NCBI RefSeq assembly: GCF_000763805.1
Contig: NZ_JRKS01000026.1
Location: forward strand, 1-39,159
Reading direction: 5' to 3'
Length of the DNA stretch: 39,159 nucleotides
Source: Paracoccus sphaerophysae
GTDB lineage: Bacteria; Pseudomonadota; Alphaproteobacteria; Rhodobacterales; Rhodobacteraceae
Part shown: positions 16,444 through 24,480 of the stretch, one piece after another
Layout: every line of letters starts with the position of its first letter
How positions within the stretch are numbered: position 1 is the first letter of the stretch
Program-made: the position numbers and the translations under genes
Notes under the pieces: model-generated
What the model saw: the letters and a program-made list of their open reading frames with translations, nothing else
The model's database searches: none
Told to the model about the DNA's origin: nothing

Positions 16444-17351
16444 CTGCGACACAGCCGGGCCCGCTCCTCTCCGTCCGCGACCTGCGCGTCGCCTTCCCCA
16501 CCCGCCAGGGCGTGTTCGAGGCCGTGCGCGGCGTCAGCTTCGACCTCGGCCGCGAACGGCTGGGGGTGGTGGGCGAATCCGGGTCGGGCAAGTCGATGAC
16601 CGGCCGCGCGATCCTCGGCCTCGTGCGCCCGCCGGGCAAGGTCACCGCGTCGCGGATGGAGTTCGAGGGCAAGTCGATCCTCAACCTGCCCGAGCGCCAG
16701 ATGCGCGCGGTCCGCGGCCGCCGGATCAGCATGGTCATGCAGGACCCCAAGTTCAGCCTGAACCCGGTGATGCGGGTTGGCGACCAGATCGTCGAGGCCT
16801 ATCGCCAGCAGACCGGCGCCGGCCGCGCCGCCGCCCGCCAGCGCGCCATGGAGATGCTCGAGGCCGTCCGCATCCGTGACCCGGAGCGTGTCTTCGGCGC
16901 CTATCCGCACGAGGTCTCGGGCGGGATGGGCCAGCGGATCATGATCGCGATGATGCTGGCCTCGGGCCCGGAAATCCTGATCGCGGACGAGCCGACCTCG
17001 GCGCTGGACGTCTCGGTCCGGACCGAGGTGCTGCGGATCATGGACGACCTGGTGACCGACCGCGGTATGGGGCTGATCTTCATCAGCCACGACCTGAACC
17101 TGGTGGCGCAGTTCTGTGACCGGGTCCTCATCATGTATGCCGGCCGGGTGGTCGAGACGCTGGCCGCCCGCGACCTGCACAACGCCCGCCATCCCTATAC
17201 GCAGGGGCTGCTGAACAGCCTGCCGCGGCTGGACGCGCCGCGCGAGCGGTTGGCGGTGCTGGAACGCCGGCCCGAGTGGAAGGACGGCCCGCTCGACCCC
17301 GCGCTGGTCGATGCCTCGATGATCGACGCGTTTCCGGGGGGCGTACGATGA
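16440..17351 (+). CDS. ABC importer ATPase, DppD type
   Basis: 303-residue nucleotide-binding subunit. Walker A GESGSGKS is at 45-52, the Q-loop at MQDP (100-103), the signature VSGGMGQR at 159-166 (the methionine form usual for DppD), Walker B ends at Glu184 in [11 protein letters not shown] and the H-loop is His217. The C-terminal oligopeptide-type extension with HPYTQGLLNSLPRLD is present, but the iron-sulfur cysteines of some DppD proteins are not seen. Both ends overlap neighbours by four bases. Confidence 0.93.
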   Translation: MTATQPGPLLSVRDLRVAFPTRQGVFEAVRGVSFDLGRERLGVVGESGSGKSMTGRAILGLVRPPGKVTASRMEFEGKSILNLPERQMRAVRGRRISMVMQDPKFSLNPVMRVGDQIVEAYRQQTGAGRAAARQRAMEMLEAVRIRDPERVFGAYPHEVSGGMGQRIMIAMMLASGPEILIADEPTSALDVSVRTEVLRIMDDLVTDRGMGLIFISHDLNLVAQFCDRVLIMYAGRVVETLAARDLHNARHPYTQGLLNSLPRLDAPRERLAVLERRPEWKDGPLDPALVDASMIDAFPGGVR

Positions 17352-18118
17352 GCGCGCCGATCCTCGAGATCCGCGACCTGCGCGTGTGGTTCGGCAACCC
17401 GCCCGACCGGGTGGATGCCGTCAAGGGCGTCGACCTGACCGTCGCGCGGGGCGAAAGCTTCGGGCTGGTGGGCGAATCAGGCTCGGGCAAGTCGACCATC
17501 CTGCGCGCGCTGGCGGGGCTGGCGCCCACCTGGTCGGGGACCATCACCGTGGACGGAGAGAGCCTGCGCGGCACCCGCCGCAGCCCCGCCTTTCACCGCC
17601 GCGTGCAGATGGTCTTTCAGGACCCCTATGCGAGCCTTCACCCCCGCCACACGGTGGACCGGGTGCTGTCCGAGACGCTCAGGCTGCAGGGGATGGACGA
17701 TATCGACCGCCGCATCGGCAAGCTGCTGGACGATGTCGGGCTGGGGCGGGGCTTCCGCTTCCGCTATCCGCACCAGCTGTCGGGCGGCCAGCGCCAGCGG
17801 GTCGCCGTGGCCCGCGCCCTGGCCGGAGAGCCGGCGCTCTTGCTGCTGGATGAGCCGACCTCGGCGCTGGACGTCTCGGTGCAGGCCGAGATCCTGAACC
17901 TGCTGGCCGATCTGCGGGTCGAACGCGGGCTGACCTACGTGATGGTCAGCCACGACCTGGCCGTGATCGGGCATCTGTGCCAGCGGCTGGCGGTGATGCA
18001 GGGCGGGCTGATCGTCGATCAGCTGACCGCCGACGATCTGCGCGCGGGCCGGGCCGACAGCGCCTATACACGCGAACTGATCGCCGCCTCGCGCAGCTAT
18101 GCGGGGCGCGAGGCCTAG
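17348..18118 (+). CDS. ABC importer ATPase, DppF type (short)
   Basis: 256-residue second ATPase. Walker [10 protein letters not shown] is at 42-50, the Q-loop [10 protein letters not shown] at 91-100, the signature LSGGQRQR at 144-151, Walker B Glu169 in [11 protein letters not shown], and an H-loop in VMVSHDL. It is shorter than typical DppF proteins (about 320 residues): after the H-loop only [12 protein letters not shown] remains and the C-terminal extension is missing, which is common in nickel/opine-type importers. It is the last gene of the operon; its TAG shares the CTAG at 18115-18118 with the stop of the convergent SDR gene. Confidence 0.93.
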   Translation: MSAPILEIRDLRVWFGNPPDRVDAVKGVDLTVARGESFGLVGESGSGKSTILRALAGLAPTWSGTITVDGESLRGTRRSPAFHRRVQMVFQDPYASLHPRHTVDRVLSETLRLQGMDDIDRRIGKLLDDVGLGRGFRFRYPHQLSGGQRQRVAVARALAGEPALLLLDEPTSALDVSVQAEILNLLADLRVERGLTYVMVSHDLAVIGHLCQRLAVMQGGLIVDQLTADDLRAGRADSAYTRELIAASRSYAGREA

Positions 18119-18876
18119 GCCTCTTCCTCCCGCCGCAGCGCCGGCAGCCCCACCCCGGTCGCGTCGAAGCCTCCGTCCACTGCCAGGGTCTGCCCGGTGA
18201 CGAAGCTCGCGTTTTCGGACAGCAGGAACACGATCCCCTCGGCGATCTCGCGCGCCTCGCCATAGCGGTTCAGCGGGATCGCGTCGTAATAGGCGGCGAT
18301 GATTTCCGGCGCGTGGACCGCCATCGCCAGCTTGGTGCGCACCGGGCCGGGGGCGATGCAGTTGACCCGGATGCCCTGTTCGCCCAGCTCGGCCGCGAAC
18401 TGCTTGGTGAGGTGGATCACCGCTGCCTTCGAGGTCCCATAGGCCACCCGCAGCGTCGAGGCCCGCAGCCCCGAGATCGAGGCGATGTTGACGATCGCGC
18501 CCCTGCTCTCGGCCAGCGCCGGGACCAGCGCCTGGGTGCACAGGAACACGCCGTCGAGGTTCGTCGCCATCACCTCGCGCCATTGCTCGAAGGCGGTCTG
18601 GTGGGCGCGGGAAAACAGCGCCACGCCGGCATTGTTCACTAGCGCGTCGATGCGGCCGAAGCGGGCCAGCGCCTCGTCGCGCATCCGGTCCACCTGCTCG
18701 GGGATCGAGACGTCCGCGATGACCGGCAGCACGCCCTGCAGCTGGCCGGCGGCGGCGGTGAGCTCGTCGCCGTCGCGGTCCACCATCGCCACCTGCCAGC
18801 CGCGTTCCAGCAGCAGGTCGGTGGTGGCAAGGCCGATGCCGCGCGCGGCGCCGGTGACAAGGGCGACTTTGGTCAT
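18115..18876 (-). CDS. Short-chain dehydrogenase/reductase (last gene of TRAP/thiolase operon)
   Basis: 253-residue classical SDR. The NAD(P) loop is TGAARGIG (8-15) with Asp33 at the end of beta-2 (VDRDGDEL), which favours NAD over NADP. NNAG is at 81-84 and the catalytic set is Ser133, Tyr146 and Lys150 (YGTSK). The C-terminus FVTGQTLAVDGGF is standard. In this operon it is the natural candidate for oxidising a 3-hydroxyacyl-CoA or 3-hydroxy acid (inference). ATG at 18876 overlaps the upstream stop as ATGA. Its TAG is back-to-back with that of the ABC ATPase, leaving no gap for a terminator between the two operons. Confidence 0.92.
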   Translation of the reverse strand: MTKVALVTGAARGIGLATTDLLLERGWQVAMVDRDGDELTAAAGQLQGVLPVIADVSIPEQVDRMRDEALARFGRIDALVNNAGVALFSRAHQTAFEQWREVMATNLDGVFLCTQALVPALAESRGAIVNIASISGLRASTLRVAYGTSKAAVIHLTKQFAAELGEQGIRVNCIAPGPVRTKLAMAVHAPEIIAAYYDAIPLNRYGEAREIAEGIVFLLSENASFVTGQTLAVDGGFDATGVGLPALRREEEA

Positions 18877-19697
18877 GCTATGTCCTCGATCGGTTCGATG
18901 AGCAGTTCCAGCGTGACCCCCACCGGATTCACGCCGCGTTTCAGGATCCCGGCCTTGATGCGCCCGGCGATGTCCACGACCTCGATCGGGACATGGGCGC
19001 GCCCGCCGCGCAGATGGGCGCCATGCAGCCGCAACTCGGTGGCGAGGCAATCCATCCGCCCGCCCTGCTGAAAGCGCACATGGTCGATGCTGCCCAGACC
19101 GTGCAGCGCCGCGCGAGAGATGCCGTGGGCGGCGCACAGGGTCTCGATGGCGGTCACCACGTCCTCACCCGGCGCGATCCGGGCGATGAGGCCGCTGCCG
19201 GCGCCGCCGCCCGCCACCTGGAACAGGGTGAAGGCGGTTTCCGCGTCCGGCAGGCTGTCGAACCACGCCTCGCGGGAGCCGATGCCGGTGACGCGGCAGT
19301 CCGCGGCGACGAGGCTCTCCAGCGGCAGCAGGTGCCCCATCGCGACCGGCGGGGTGCCGGTCTGCCACAGGCCGTGGCAATGCAGGAACGGCTGCCCCTC
19401 GCGCGCGCCGACGCTGGCCGTGGCGCGCAGGACGCGGGTCGGGCCGACCGGCGCCAGCGTATCGGAATACCACGCCGCATGGACCCCGTCCGAGGAGAGC
19501 GCCGGCAGCACATAGCGCAGCGGATCGCAGGTGATCCCGTCCAGGAACACCATCCCGCCCCGGCACCCGGCAGCATCAAACAGCCGCGCCACGCCGGCCA
19601 TGACCGTCTCGCCCGCCCGCAGCTCCCCCTGCACCGTCACCAGCCCGGTCCGCGCCGCCTGCACTCGCAGCTCGTTCCGCGGCCCCGGATGCACCAT
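18873..19697 (-). CDS. PCC/DUF296-domain protein of unknown function
   Basis: 274 residues from ATG 19697. It resembles DUF296 (PCC, plants-and-prokaryotes-conserved) proteins that open with an HPG motif. The first half contains VARLFDAAGCRGGMVFLDG and the conserved FLHCHGLW, with two histidines that could bind metal. The second half (from about 170) is a further PCC-like unit: IARIAPGEDVVTAIETLCAAHGI and ALHGLGSIDHVRF. Single-domain PCC proteins are trimeric and some bind DNA, but this long form, found beside acyl-CoA ligases and thiolases, more likely acts on a metabolite (inference). An in-frame GTG at 19772 with GGGAGG and a GTGA overlap could extend it by 25 residues through a repeat element. 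I prefer the ATG because homologues as I recall them begin just before HPG. Confidence 0.75.
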   Translation of the reverse strand: MVHPGPRNELRVQAARTGLVTVQGELRAGETVMAGVARLFDAAGCRGGMVFLDGITCDPLRYVLPALSSDGVHAAWYSDTLAPVGPTRVLRATASVGAREGQPFLHCHGLWQTGTPPVAMGHLLPLESLVAADCRVTGIGSREAWFDSLPDAETAFTLFQVAGGGAGSGLIARIAPGEDVVTAIETLCAAHGISRAALHGLGSIDHVRFQQGGRMDCLATELRLHGAHLRGGRAHVPIEVVDIAGRIKAGILKRGVNPVGVTLELLIEPIEDIA

Positions 19698-19705
19698 CCG
19701 CGCAG

Positions 19706-19750
19706 GTTCTTCTTTGCGGAAATATCCCGGGGTGCGGGGCTGGCCCCGCT
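19706..19750 (-). repeat. Rhodobacteraceae-type intergenic element, copy A
   Basis: On the minus strand, a hairpin GCGGGGC-ca-GCCCCGC (19734-19749 on plus) is followed by CCCGGGATATTT and a purine tail AAGAAGAA. The same order (GC hairpin, GGGATATTT, AGAAGA) recurs at 28835-28881 and, degenerate, at 22517-22566. It lies between the acyl-CoA ligase stop and the PCC-protein ATG. Confidence 0.6.
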
Positions 19751-19768
19751 CGGGCGCCGACGCGGGGC

Positions 19769-21352
19769 TCACGGCCCGCCCTCCCGGCGCAGCAGTTCCT
19801 CGCGGATCATCGTCTTGGTGATCTTGCCGTAGGCCGACTTCGGCAGCGCGTCCCACAGCACAAAGCGCCGCGGCAGCTTGTAGCGGCTCAGCTTGCCGTC
19901 GAGGAACGCCCCCAGCTCGTCGGCGCTGACCGCGGCGCCGTCGCGGGGCACGCAGACCGCCCAGCCGACCTCGCCCCACAGCGGGTCGGGCATCCCCAGC
20001 ACCGCGACTTCGGAGATCGCGGGATGGGTCAGGATCTTCTCCTCGATCTCGCGCGGATAGACGTTGGACCCGCCCGAGATGAACATGTCGGACTGCCGCC
20101 CGGTGATGTACAGATAGCCCTCGGCGTCCATGTGGCCCAGGTCGCCGGTGCGGAACCAGCCGTCGCGGAAGCTTTCGGCGTTGGCCTTGGGGTTGTCGTG
20201 ATAGCCGGCGAAGACCGCCGGGCCGATGACGCAGATCTCGCCGGTCTCGCCGGGGGCGACCTCGCGGCCCTGGTCGTCCTGCACCTGCACCTCGATCCCG
20301 GTGCGGGCATAGCCGCAGGTGCCGATGCGGGCGGCGTCGTCATCGGCCTCATGCGCCCAGGCGGGCAGAACGGTGATGTTGCCGGTGACCTCGCCCAGCC
20401 CGAAATACTGGACCAGCACCGGGCCCAGCAGCGCCAGCGCGCGCTTCTGGTCCTCGCGATACATCGGCGCGCCGGCATAGATCACATAGCGCAGCGACGC
20501 GGTGTCGGCGGCAGCGGCCGAGGGATGCTCGACCAGCAGCTTGAGGATCGTCGGCACCGTGAACATGGTGCTGATGCGCCAGTCGCGGACCAGCTGCCAG
20601 ACGGTCTCGACGTCGAATTTCTCGGACGGCAGCAGCACGGTCTTCACCCCCCGCGCCACCTGCGTCAGCTGGTGGACCCCCGCCCCGTGCGACAGCGGCG
20701 CCACGACCAGCGAGGCATCGGCCGGGGTCAGCCCCGGCATCAGGTCGGCGAGGTAGTTCGTCACCACGAAGGCCATCTGCCCGTGGGTCAGCACCGAGGC
20801 CTTGGGCCGCCCTGTCGTCCCCGAGGTGAAGAAGAACCAGCAGGCATCGTCGCGATCCACCGCCGCCACCTGCGGGCGCTGGCCCATGTGGTCGTTGGTC
20901 ACGGCCTGCAGGGACGGCCCGAAATCAGCCGCGCCGATGGACAGCGTCCAGCGCAGCTCGGGGCAGCCGGCCTGACAGGCCGCGGCGTGGTCGGGAAAGG
21001 CCGCGTTGCAGATCAAGCCTCGCGCGCCCGAGGCCTGGGTGAGATAGACGACCTCGTCCGGCGTCTGGCGGAAGTTCGCGGGTACCCAGACGCCGCCGGC
21101 GCGCCAGACCGCGAACATCGCCTGCATCATCTCGAGGCAGTTCTGCGACTGGACCATCACCCGGTCGCCCTTCTGCAGGCCCATGCCCTGCAGCGCGGCG
21201 GCGAGCGCATCGGCCCCCGCCTCGAACTCGGCCCACCTCCAGCGCGTGTCGCCCATCACCAGCGCCACCCCGTCCGGGTCGCGCCGCGCGGCCTGGGTCA
21301 GCAGCGTGGCGAGGTTCATCACCCGGGTCGAGACGGGCGGCACCAGGGTCAT
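19769..21352 (-). CDS. AMP-forming acyl-CoA synthetase
   Basis: 527-residue ANL-superfamily ligase that activates a carboxylic acid to its CoA thioester through an acyl-adenylate. The AMP/phosphate-binding motif is FFTSGTTGRPKASVLTH (about 173-189). Further motifs are YFGLGEVTG (about 319-327), GWFRTGDLG with Asp (about 404-412), the hinge GRQSDMFISGG (about 422-432) and the C-terminal catalytic lysine in YGKITK (about 512-517). It resembles medium-chain/aromatic acid ligases rather than acetyl-CoA synthetase. ATG at 21352 overlaps the thiolase stop. In context it would activate the acid brought in by the TRAP transporter or made by the divergent aldehyde dehydrogenase. Substrate unknown. Confidence 0.93.
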   Translation of the reverse strand: MTLVPPVSTRVMNLATLLTQAARRDPDGVALVMGDTRWRWAEFEAGADALAAALQGMGLQKGDRVMVQSQNCLEMMQAMFAVWRAGGVWVPANFRQTPDEVVYLTQASGARGLICNAAFPDHAAACQAGCPELRWTLSIGAADFGPSLQAVTNDHMGQRPQVAAVDRDDACWFFFTSGTTGRPKASVLTHGQMAFVVTNYLADLMPGLTPADASLVVAPLSHGAGVHQLTQVARGVKTVLLPSEKFDVETVWQLVRDWRISTMFTVPTILKLLVEHPSAAAADTASLRYVIYAGAPMYREDQKRALALLGPVLVQYFGLGEVTGNITVLPAWAHEADDDAARIGTCGYARTGIEVQVQDDQGREVAPGETGEICVIGPAVFAGYHDNPKANAESFRDGWFRTGDLGHMDAEGYLYITGRQSDMFISGGSNVYPREIEEKILTHPAISEVAVLGMPDPLWGEVGWAVCVPRDGAAVSADELGAFLDGKLSRYKLPRRFVLWDALPKSAYGKITKTMIREELLRREGGP

Positions 21353-22599
21353 CTCACCCTCTCGAGGATCGAGCAGTAGTTCGCCACCGCCGCGCCGCCC
21401 ATGTTGAAGACCCCGGCGAGCTTCGCCCCCGGCACTTGCATCGCGCCGGCTTCCCCGGCCAGCTGCATCGCCGCCATGACGTGCTGGCTGACGCCGGTCG
21501 CGCCGATCGGGTGGCCGCGGGATTTCAGCCCGCCCGAGGGGTTCACCGGCAGCGCCCCGTCAAAGCGGGTGGTGCCGTCGCGGACCACCTTCCAGCCCTC
21601 TCCCGGTGCCGCCAGCCCCATCGCCTCGTATTCGATCATCTCGGCGATGGTGAAACAGTCGTGGGTCTCCACCAGGTCGAGATCCATGATCCCCAGCCCC
21701 GCCTGCGCCAGCGCCTCGGCCCAGGCGCGATGCGCGCCGGCGAAGGCGATGGGATCGCGGCGCGACAGCGCCAGCAGGTCGCCGGCCTGGGCGCGGGCGC
21801 GAAAGCGGATGGCGCGGGCCAGTCCGGCGGCGGTGGCCGCATCGGCCAGCACGATCGCCGCCGCCCCGTCCGAGATCAGCGAGCAATCCGTGCGCCGCAG
21901 CGGCCCCGCCACACGCGGGTTCTTCTCGGAGGGCGTGTTGCAGAACTCGACGCCGAAGTCCTTCTGCATATGCGCGTAGGGGTTGCGCATGCCGTTTTCG
22001 TGGTTCTTGGCGGCGATCATCGCCAGCTCCTCGGATCGGTCGCCGTGGCGCTGGAAATACGTATCCGCGATGCGGCCGAAGACGCCGGCAAAGCCGCCCT
22101 CGCCGGCCTCCTCGGGCACGTAGGAAGCGGCCAGCAGGATGTCCCCGACCTCGGCCACCGGAGTCGCGGTCATCTTCTCGGCGCCGATCACCAGCGCCAC
22201 CCGGCCCCGCCCCGAGGCGATGAAATCCGCCGCCGCATAGAGCGCCGCCGAGCCGGTCGCGCAGGCATTCTCGGTGCGCATGAAGGGCACCCCGGCCAGC
22301 TCGGGCGTCCCCATCGCGACCAGCGCGCCCTGGAAATCCTGGCGGCTGAAACCGTTGTTCCAGACCCCGGTGAAGATCCCGTCCACCTGGTCCGCCGTCA
22401 CCCCGGCATGGGCCAGCGCCGGTCCTGCGACCTCGGCCATCAGGGCCATCGTGTCGGGCGCTTCGGACTTGCCGAATTTCGTGTGCGCCCAGCCGACGAT
22501 CATCGGTTCGTGCGAAGGGGGGGCGCTGCCCCCCGGCCCGTTCGGGCCTCCTCCCGGGACATTTTCGGACCGCCCGAGTTCCGGGTTACCGTTGCTCAT
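21349..22599 (-). CDS. Thiolase, SCP2/SCP-x type (acetyl-CoA acyltransferase)
   Basis: 416 residues from ATG 22599. The thiolase core starts at MIVGWAHTKFGK (residue 33). Nucleophile Cys113 is in ENACATGSA, with His313 in ETHDCFT and His363 in GGLKSRGHPIGATG; the HDCF form marks the SCP2-type group that cleaves branched or bulky 3-ketoacyl-CoAs. The start at 22599 has GAAAGGA at a suitable distance and an ATGA overlap with iclR. However, residues about 5-31 (rich in Gly, Pro, Asn) are encoded by a degenerate copy of the intergenic repeat element, so Met33 (codon at 22503) may be the ancestral start. In the operon it supplies the chain-cleaving step. Confidence 0.9.
   Translation of the reverse strand: MSNGNPELGRSENVPGGGPNGPGGSAPPSHEPMIVGWAHTKFGKSEAPDTMALMAEVAGPALAHAGVTADQVDGIFTGVWNNGFSRQDFQGALVAMGTPELAGVPFMRTENACATGSAALYAAADFIASGRGRVALVIGAEKMTATPVAEVGDILLAASYVPEEAGEGGFAGVFGRIADTYFQRHGDRSEELAMIAAKNHENGMRNPYAHMQKDFGVEFCNTPSEKNPRVAGPLRRTDCSLISDGAAAIVLADAATAAGLARAIRFRARAQAGDLLALSRRDPIAFAGAHRAWAEALAQAGLGIMDLDLVETHDCFTIAEMIEYEAMGLAAPGEGWKVVRDGTTRFDGALPVNPSGGLKSRGHPIGATGVSQHVMAAMQLAGEAGAMQVPGAKLAGVFNMGGAAVANYCSILERVR
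22517..22566 (+). repeat. Intergenic element copy B, lying inside the thiolase reading frame
   Basis: Plus-strand order: hairpin GGGGGGC-gct-GCCCCCC (22518-22534), hairpin GGCCCG-tt-CGGGCC (22535-22548), then CTCCCGGGACATTTT. This matches the hairpin plus CCCGGGATATTT layout of the copies at 19706-19750 and 28835-28881, including the same gct loop as the latter. It is antisense to the thiolase gene and encodes part of its N-terminal extension. Confidence 0.55.
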
Positions 22600-23441
22600 C
22601 GGATCATCCTTTCGCGTGATGCGGGCAAGGTGCCCGGTGTGAGGTGGCGGGCGAGGCGGGCTTCGATCACCGCCGCCTCGGACCGCAGCAGGCGGCCGAG
22701 TTCCTCTTGCCGGAACGGTCCCATGCGGGCTTCGACCGCGGCGATGGTCAGCGCGGCGGCGGGGCGGCCGTCGGGCCACAGCACGGCGACGCCGATCCCC
22801 CATGACCCGGGGACGACCCGGCCCGGGTTCACGGCATGGCCCGCGGCCCGGGCGCGGGCGAGGTCGCCCGGCACCTCGGCCGCGGCCTCGCCCATCCGCG
22901 CGGCCAGGGCCGGGGCCAGGCGCGCCAGCGCCGCGGCGGCCTCGGGTTCCGGCAGCGCCGCCAGCAGCGCCAGCCCGCCGGCGCCCACCCCCAGCGGGTT
23001 GCGGTCGCCGGCCAGCAGCGCGTGGGTGCGGATCGGGTGGGTGCCTTCCTCGCGCATCAGGCACAGCACCTCGTCGCCCTGCGGGATCAGCAGAAAGGCG
23101 CTGTCGCCGGTCGCCCGCGCCAGCCGCGCCACGCAGTCGGCGGCCTGTTCGGCCAGGTCGTGCCGGCGCCCGGCGCGCATCCCCAGCAGAAACGCGCCCG
23201 GCCCCAGGTGATAGCGGCTGGCGTCGTCCTGTTCGACCAGATGCGCGGCGATCAGCGACAGCAGCAGCCGCCGCGCGGTCGGTCGGGCGACGCCGCTGGC
23301 CTGGGCCAGCCCGGACAAAGTGTCGCCCTCGGGACCGGCGCGCCCCACCGCGGCCAGCAGCGCCAGCGCCCGGTCCACGGCCTGCGCCCCGCCGGCGGCG
23401 GGGATCGCTTGATCGGGATCGGGCGCCGGCCGGGTCAGCAT
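22596..23441 (-). CDS. IclR-family transcriptional regulator
   Basis: 281 residues. An N-terminal winged helix-turn-helix spans about 18-80 (AVDRALALLAAV, LSGLAQASGVARPTARRLL, RYHLGPGAFLLG). The IclR effector-binding domain follows (about 95-260: DSAFLLIPQGDEVLCLM, PIRTHALLAGDRNPLGVGAGGLALLA). IclR regulators usually sense a pathway metabolite. It is the third gene of the operon it presumably controls, starting one base into the dctP stop (TGATG) and overlapping the thiolase by ATGA, so it would be autoregulated. The two GTTCCG-type sites in the divergent gap at 26383-26488 are its probable operators. Confidence 0.92.
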   Translation of the reverse strand: MLTRPAPDPDQAIPAAGGAQAVDRALALLAAVGRAGPEGDTLSGLAQASGVARPTARRLLLSLIAAHLVEQDDASRYHLGPGAFLLGMRAGRRHDLAEQAADCVARLARATGDSAFLLIPQGDEVLCLMREEGTHPIRTHALLAGDRNPLGVGAGGLALLAALPEPEAAAALARLAPALAARMGEAAAEVPGDLARARAAGHAVNPGRVVPGSWGIGVAVLWPDGRPAAALTIAAVEARMGPFRQEELGRLLRSEAAVIEARLARHLTPGTLPASRERMIR

Positions 23442-24457
23442 CAGGCGAGCGTCCGGCCCACGGCCTTTTCAAGGATCGCCCAGGCCTCGTCGCCGTATTT
23501 GCCCTTCCACTCGGCATAGAAGCCCGCCTCGCGCAGCCTGGCCTCGAACGGCGCCGGATCGACCTCGTTGAAGGCCAGCCCGGCGGCTTCCAGTTCGCCG
23601 CGCAGCGTTTCGTTCAGCTTCTGCACGTCGGCGCGCTGGTTCACGGCCGCCGCGTTGAAGTGCTTGGCGACGATGGCCTGCAGGTCCTCGGGCAGCCCGC
23701 CCCAGGCGCGGCGGTTGGCCAGCATCCAGAACCCGTCCCACATGTGGTTGGTCAGCGAGCAGTATTTCTGCACCTCGGCCAGCTTCGAGGTGGCGATGAT
23801 CGCCAGCGGGTTTTCCTGCCCGTCCACGATGCCGGTTTGCAGCGCCGAATAGACCTCGGCGAAGTTGATCGAGGTCGGCGCCGTCCCCAGCGCCGTGAAC
23901 ATCGAGGTCCACAGCGGCGAGACGGGGACACGGATCTTCATCCCCTCGAAATCCGCCGGGGTCACGATGGGCTTGACCGACGAGGTGGTCTGCCGGAACC
24001 CGTTGTCCCAGATCTTTTCCATCACGACCAGGCCGGCCTTCTCGATCTCGGCCCGCTCATAGGCGCCCAGTTCGCCGTCCATCGCCTTCCAGACCATGTC
24101 ATAGTCGTGGAAGGCAAAGCCGACGCCGTTGATCGAGGAATTGGGGACCAGCGTCGACAGGATGATCGGCGACAGCAGGAAGAATTCCACCCCGCCGGAC
24201 CGCAGCTGCCCCAGCACGTCGGTATCGGCGCCCAGCTGGTTCGACGGGAACACCTGTACGTCGACCCGGCCGCCGGATTCCTCGGCGATCGCCTTGACGG
24301 CTTCCGCGGCGCGGATGTTCGTCGGGTGGGTCATCGGCTGGTTGTTGGCCAGCTTCATGGTGAATTCGGCGGCGCGGGCCGGGCCTGGGCGCAGGAACGG
24401 CGCGGCGAGGCCCGCGGCGGCGGCGCCCATCAGCAGGGTGCGGCGAGTGGTCTTCAT
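23441..24457 (-). CDS. TRAP transporter substrate-binding protein (DctP family)
   Basis: 338 residues. A twin-arginine-like signal (TTRRTLLMGAAAAGLAAP, cleavage near residue 29) precedes the DctP fold: MKLANNQPMTHPTNIRAAE, GRVDVQVFPSNQLGAD, a hinge region around MKIRVPVSPLW that holds the conserved substrate arginine, FAEVYSALQTGIVDGQENP, and YCSLTNHMWDGFWMLAN. It delivers a carboxylate to the membrane subunit. ATG follows GGGAGGAGACACC, an excellent ribosome binding site, 23 bases after the dctQM stop. The substrate is unknown; the operon suggests an organic acid that is then CoA-activated. Confidence 0.93.
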   Translation of the reverse strand: MKTTRRTLLMGAAAAGLAAPFLRPGPARAAEFTMKLANNQPMTHPTNIRAAEAVKAIAEESGGRVDVQVFPSNQLGADTDVLGQLRSGGVEFFLLSPIILSTLVPNSSINGVGFAFHDYDMVWKAMDGELGAYERAEIEKAGLVVMEKIWDNGFRQTTSSVKPIVTPADFEGMKIRVPVSPLWTSMFTALGTAPTSINFAEVYSALQTGIVDGQENPLAIIATSKLAEVQKYCSLTNHMWDGFWMLANRRAWGGLPEDLQAIVAKHFNAAAVNQRADVQKLNETLRGELEAAGLAFNEVDPAPFEARLREAGFYAEWKGKYGDEAWAILEKAVGRTLA

Positions 24458-24480
24458 GGTGTCTCCTCCCAGAGTGGTTG

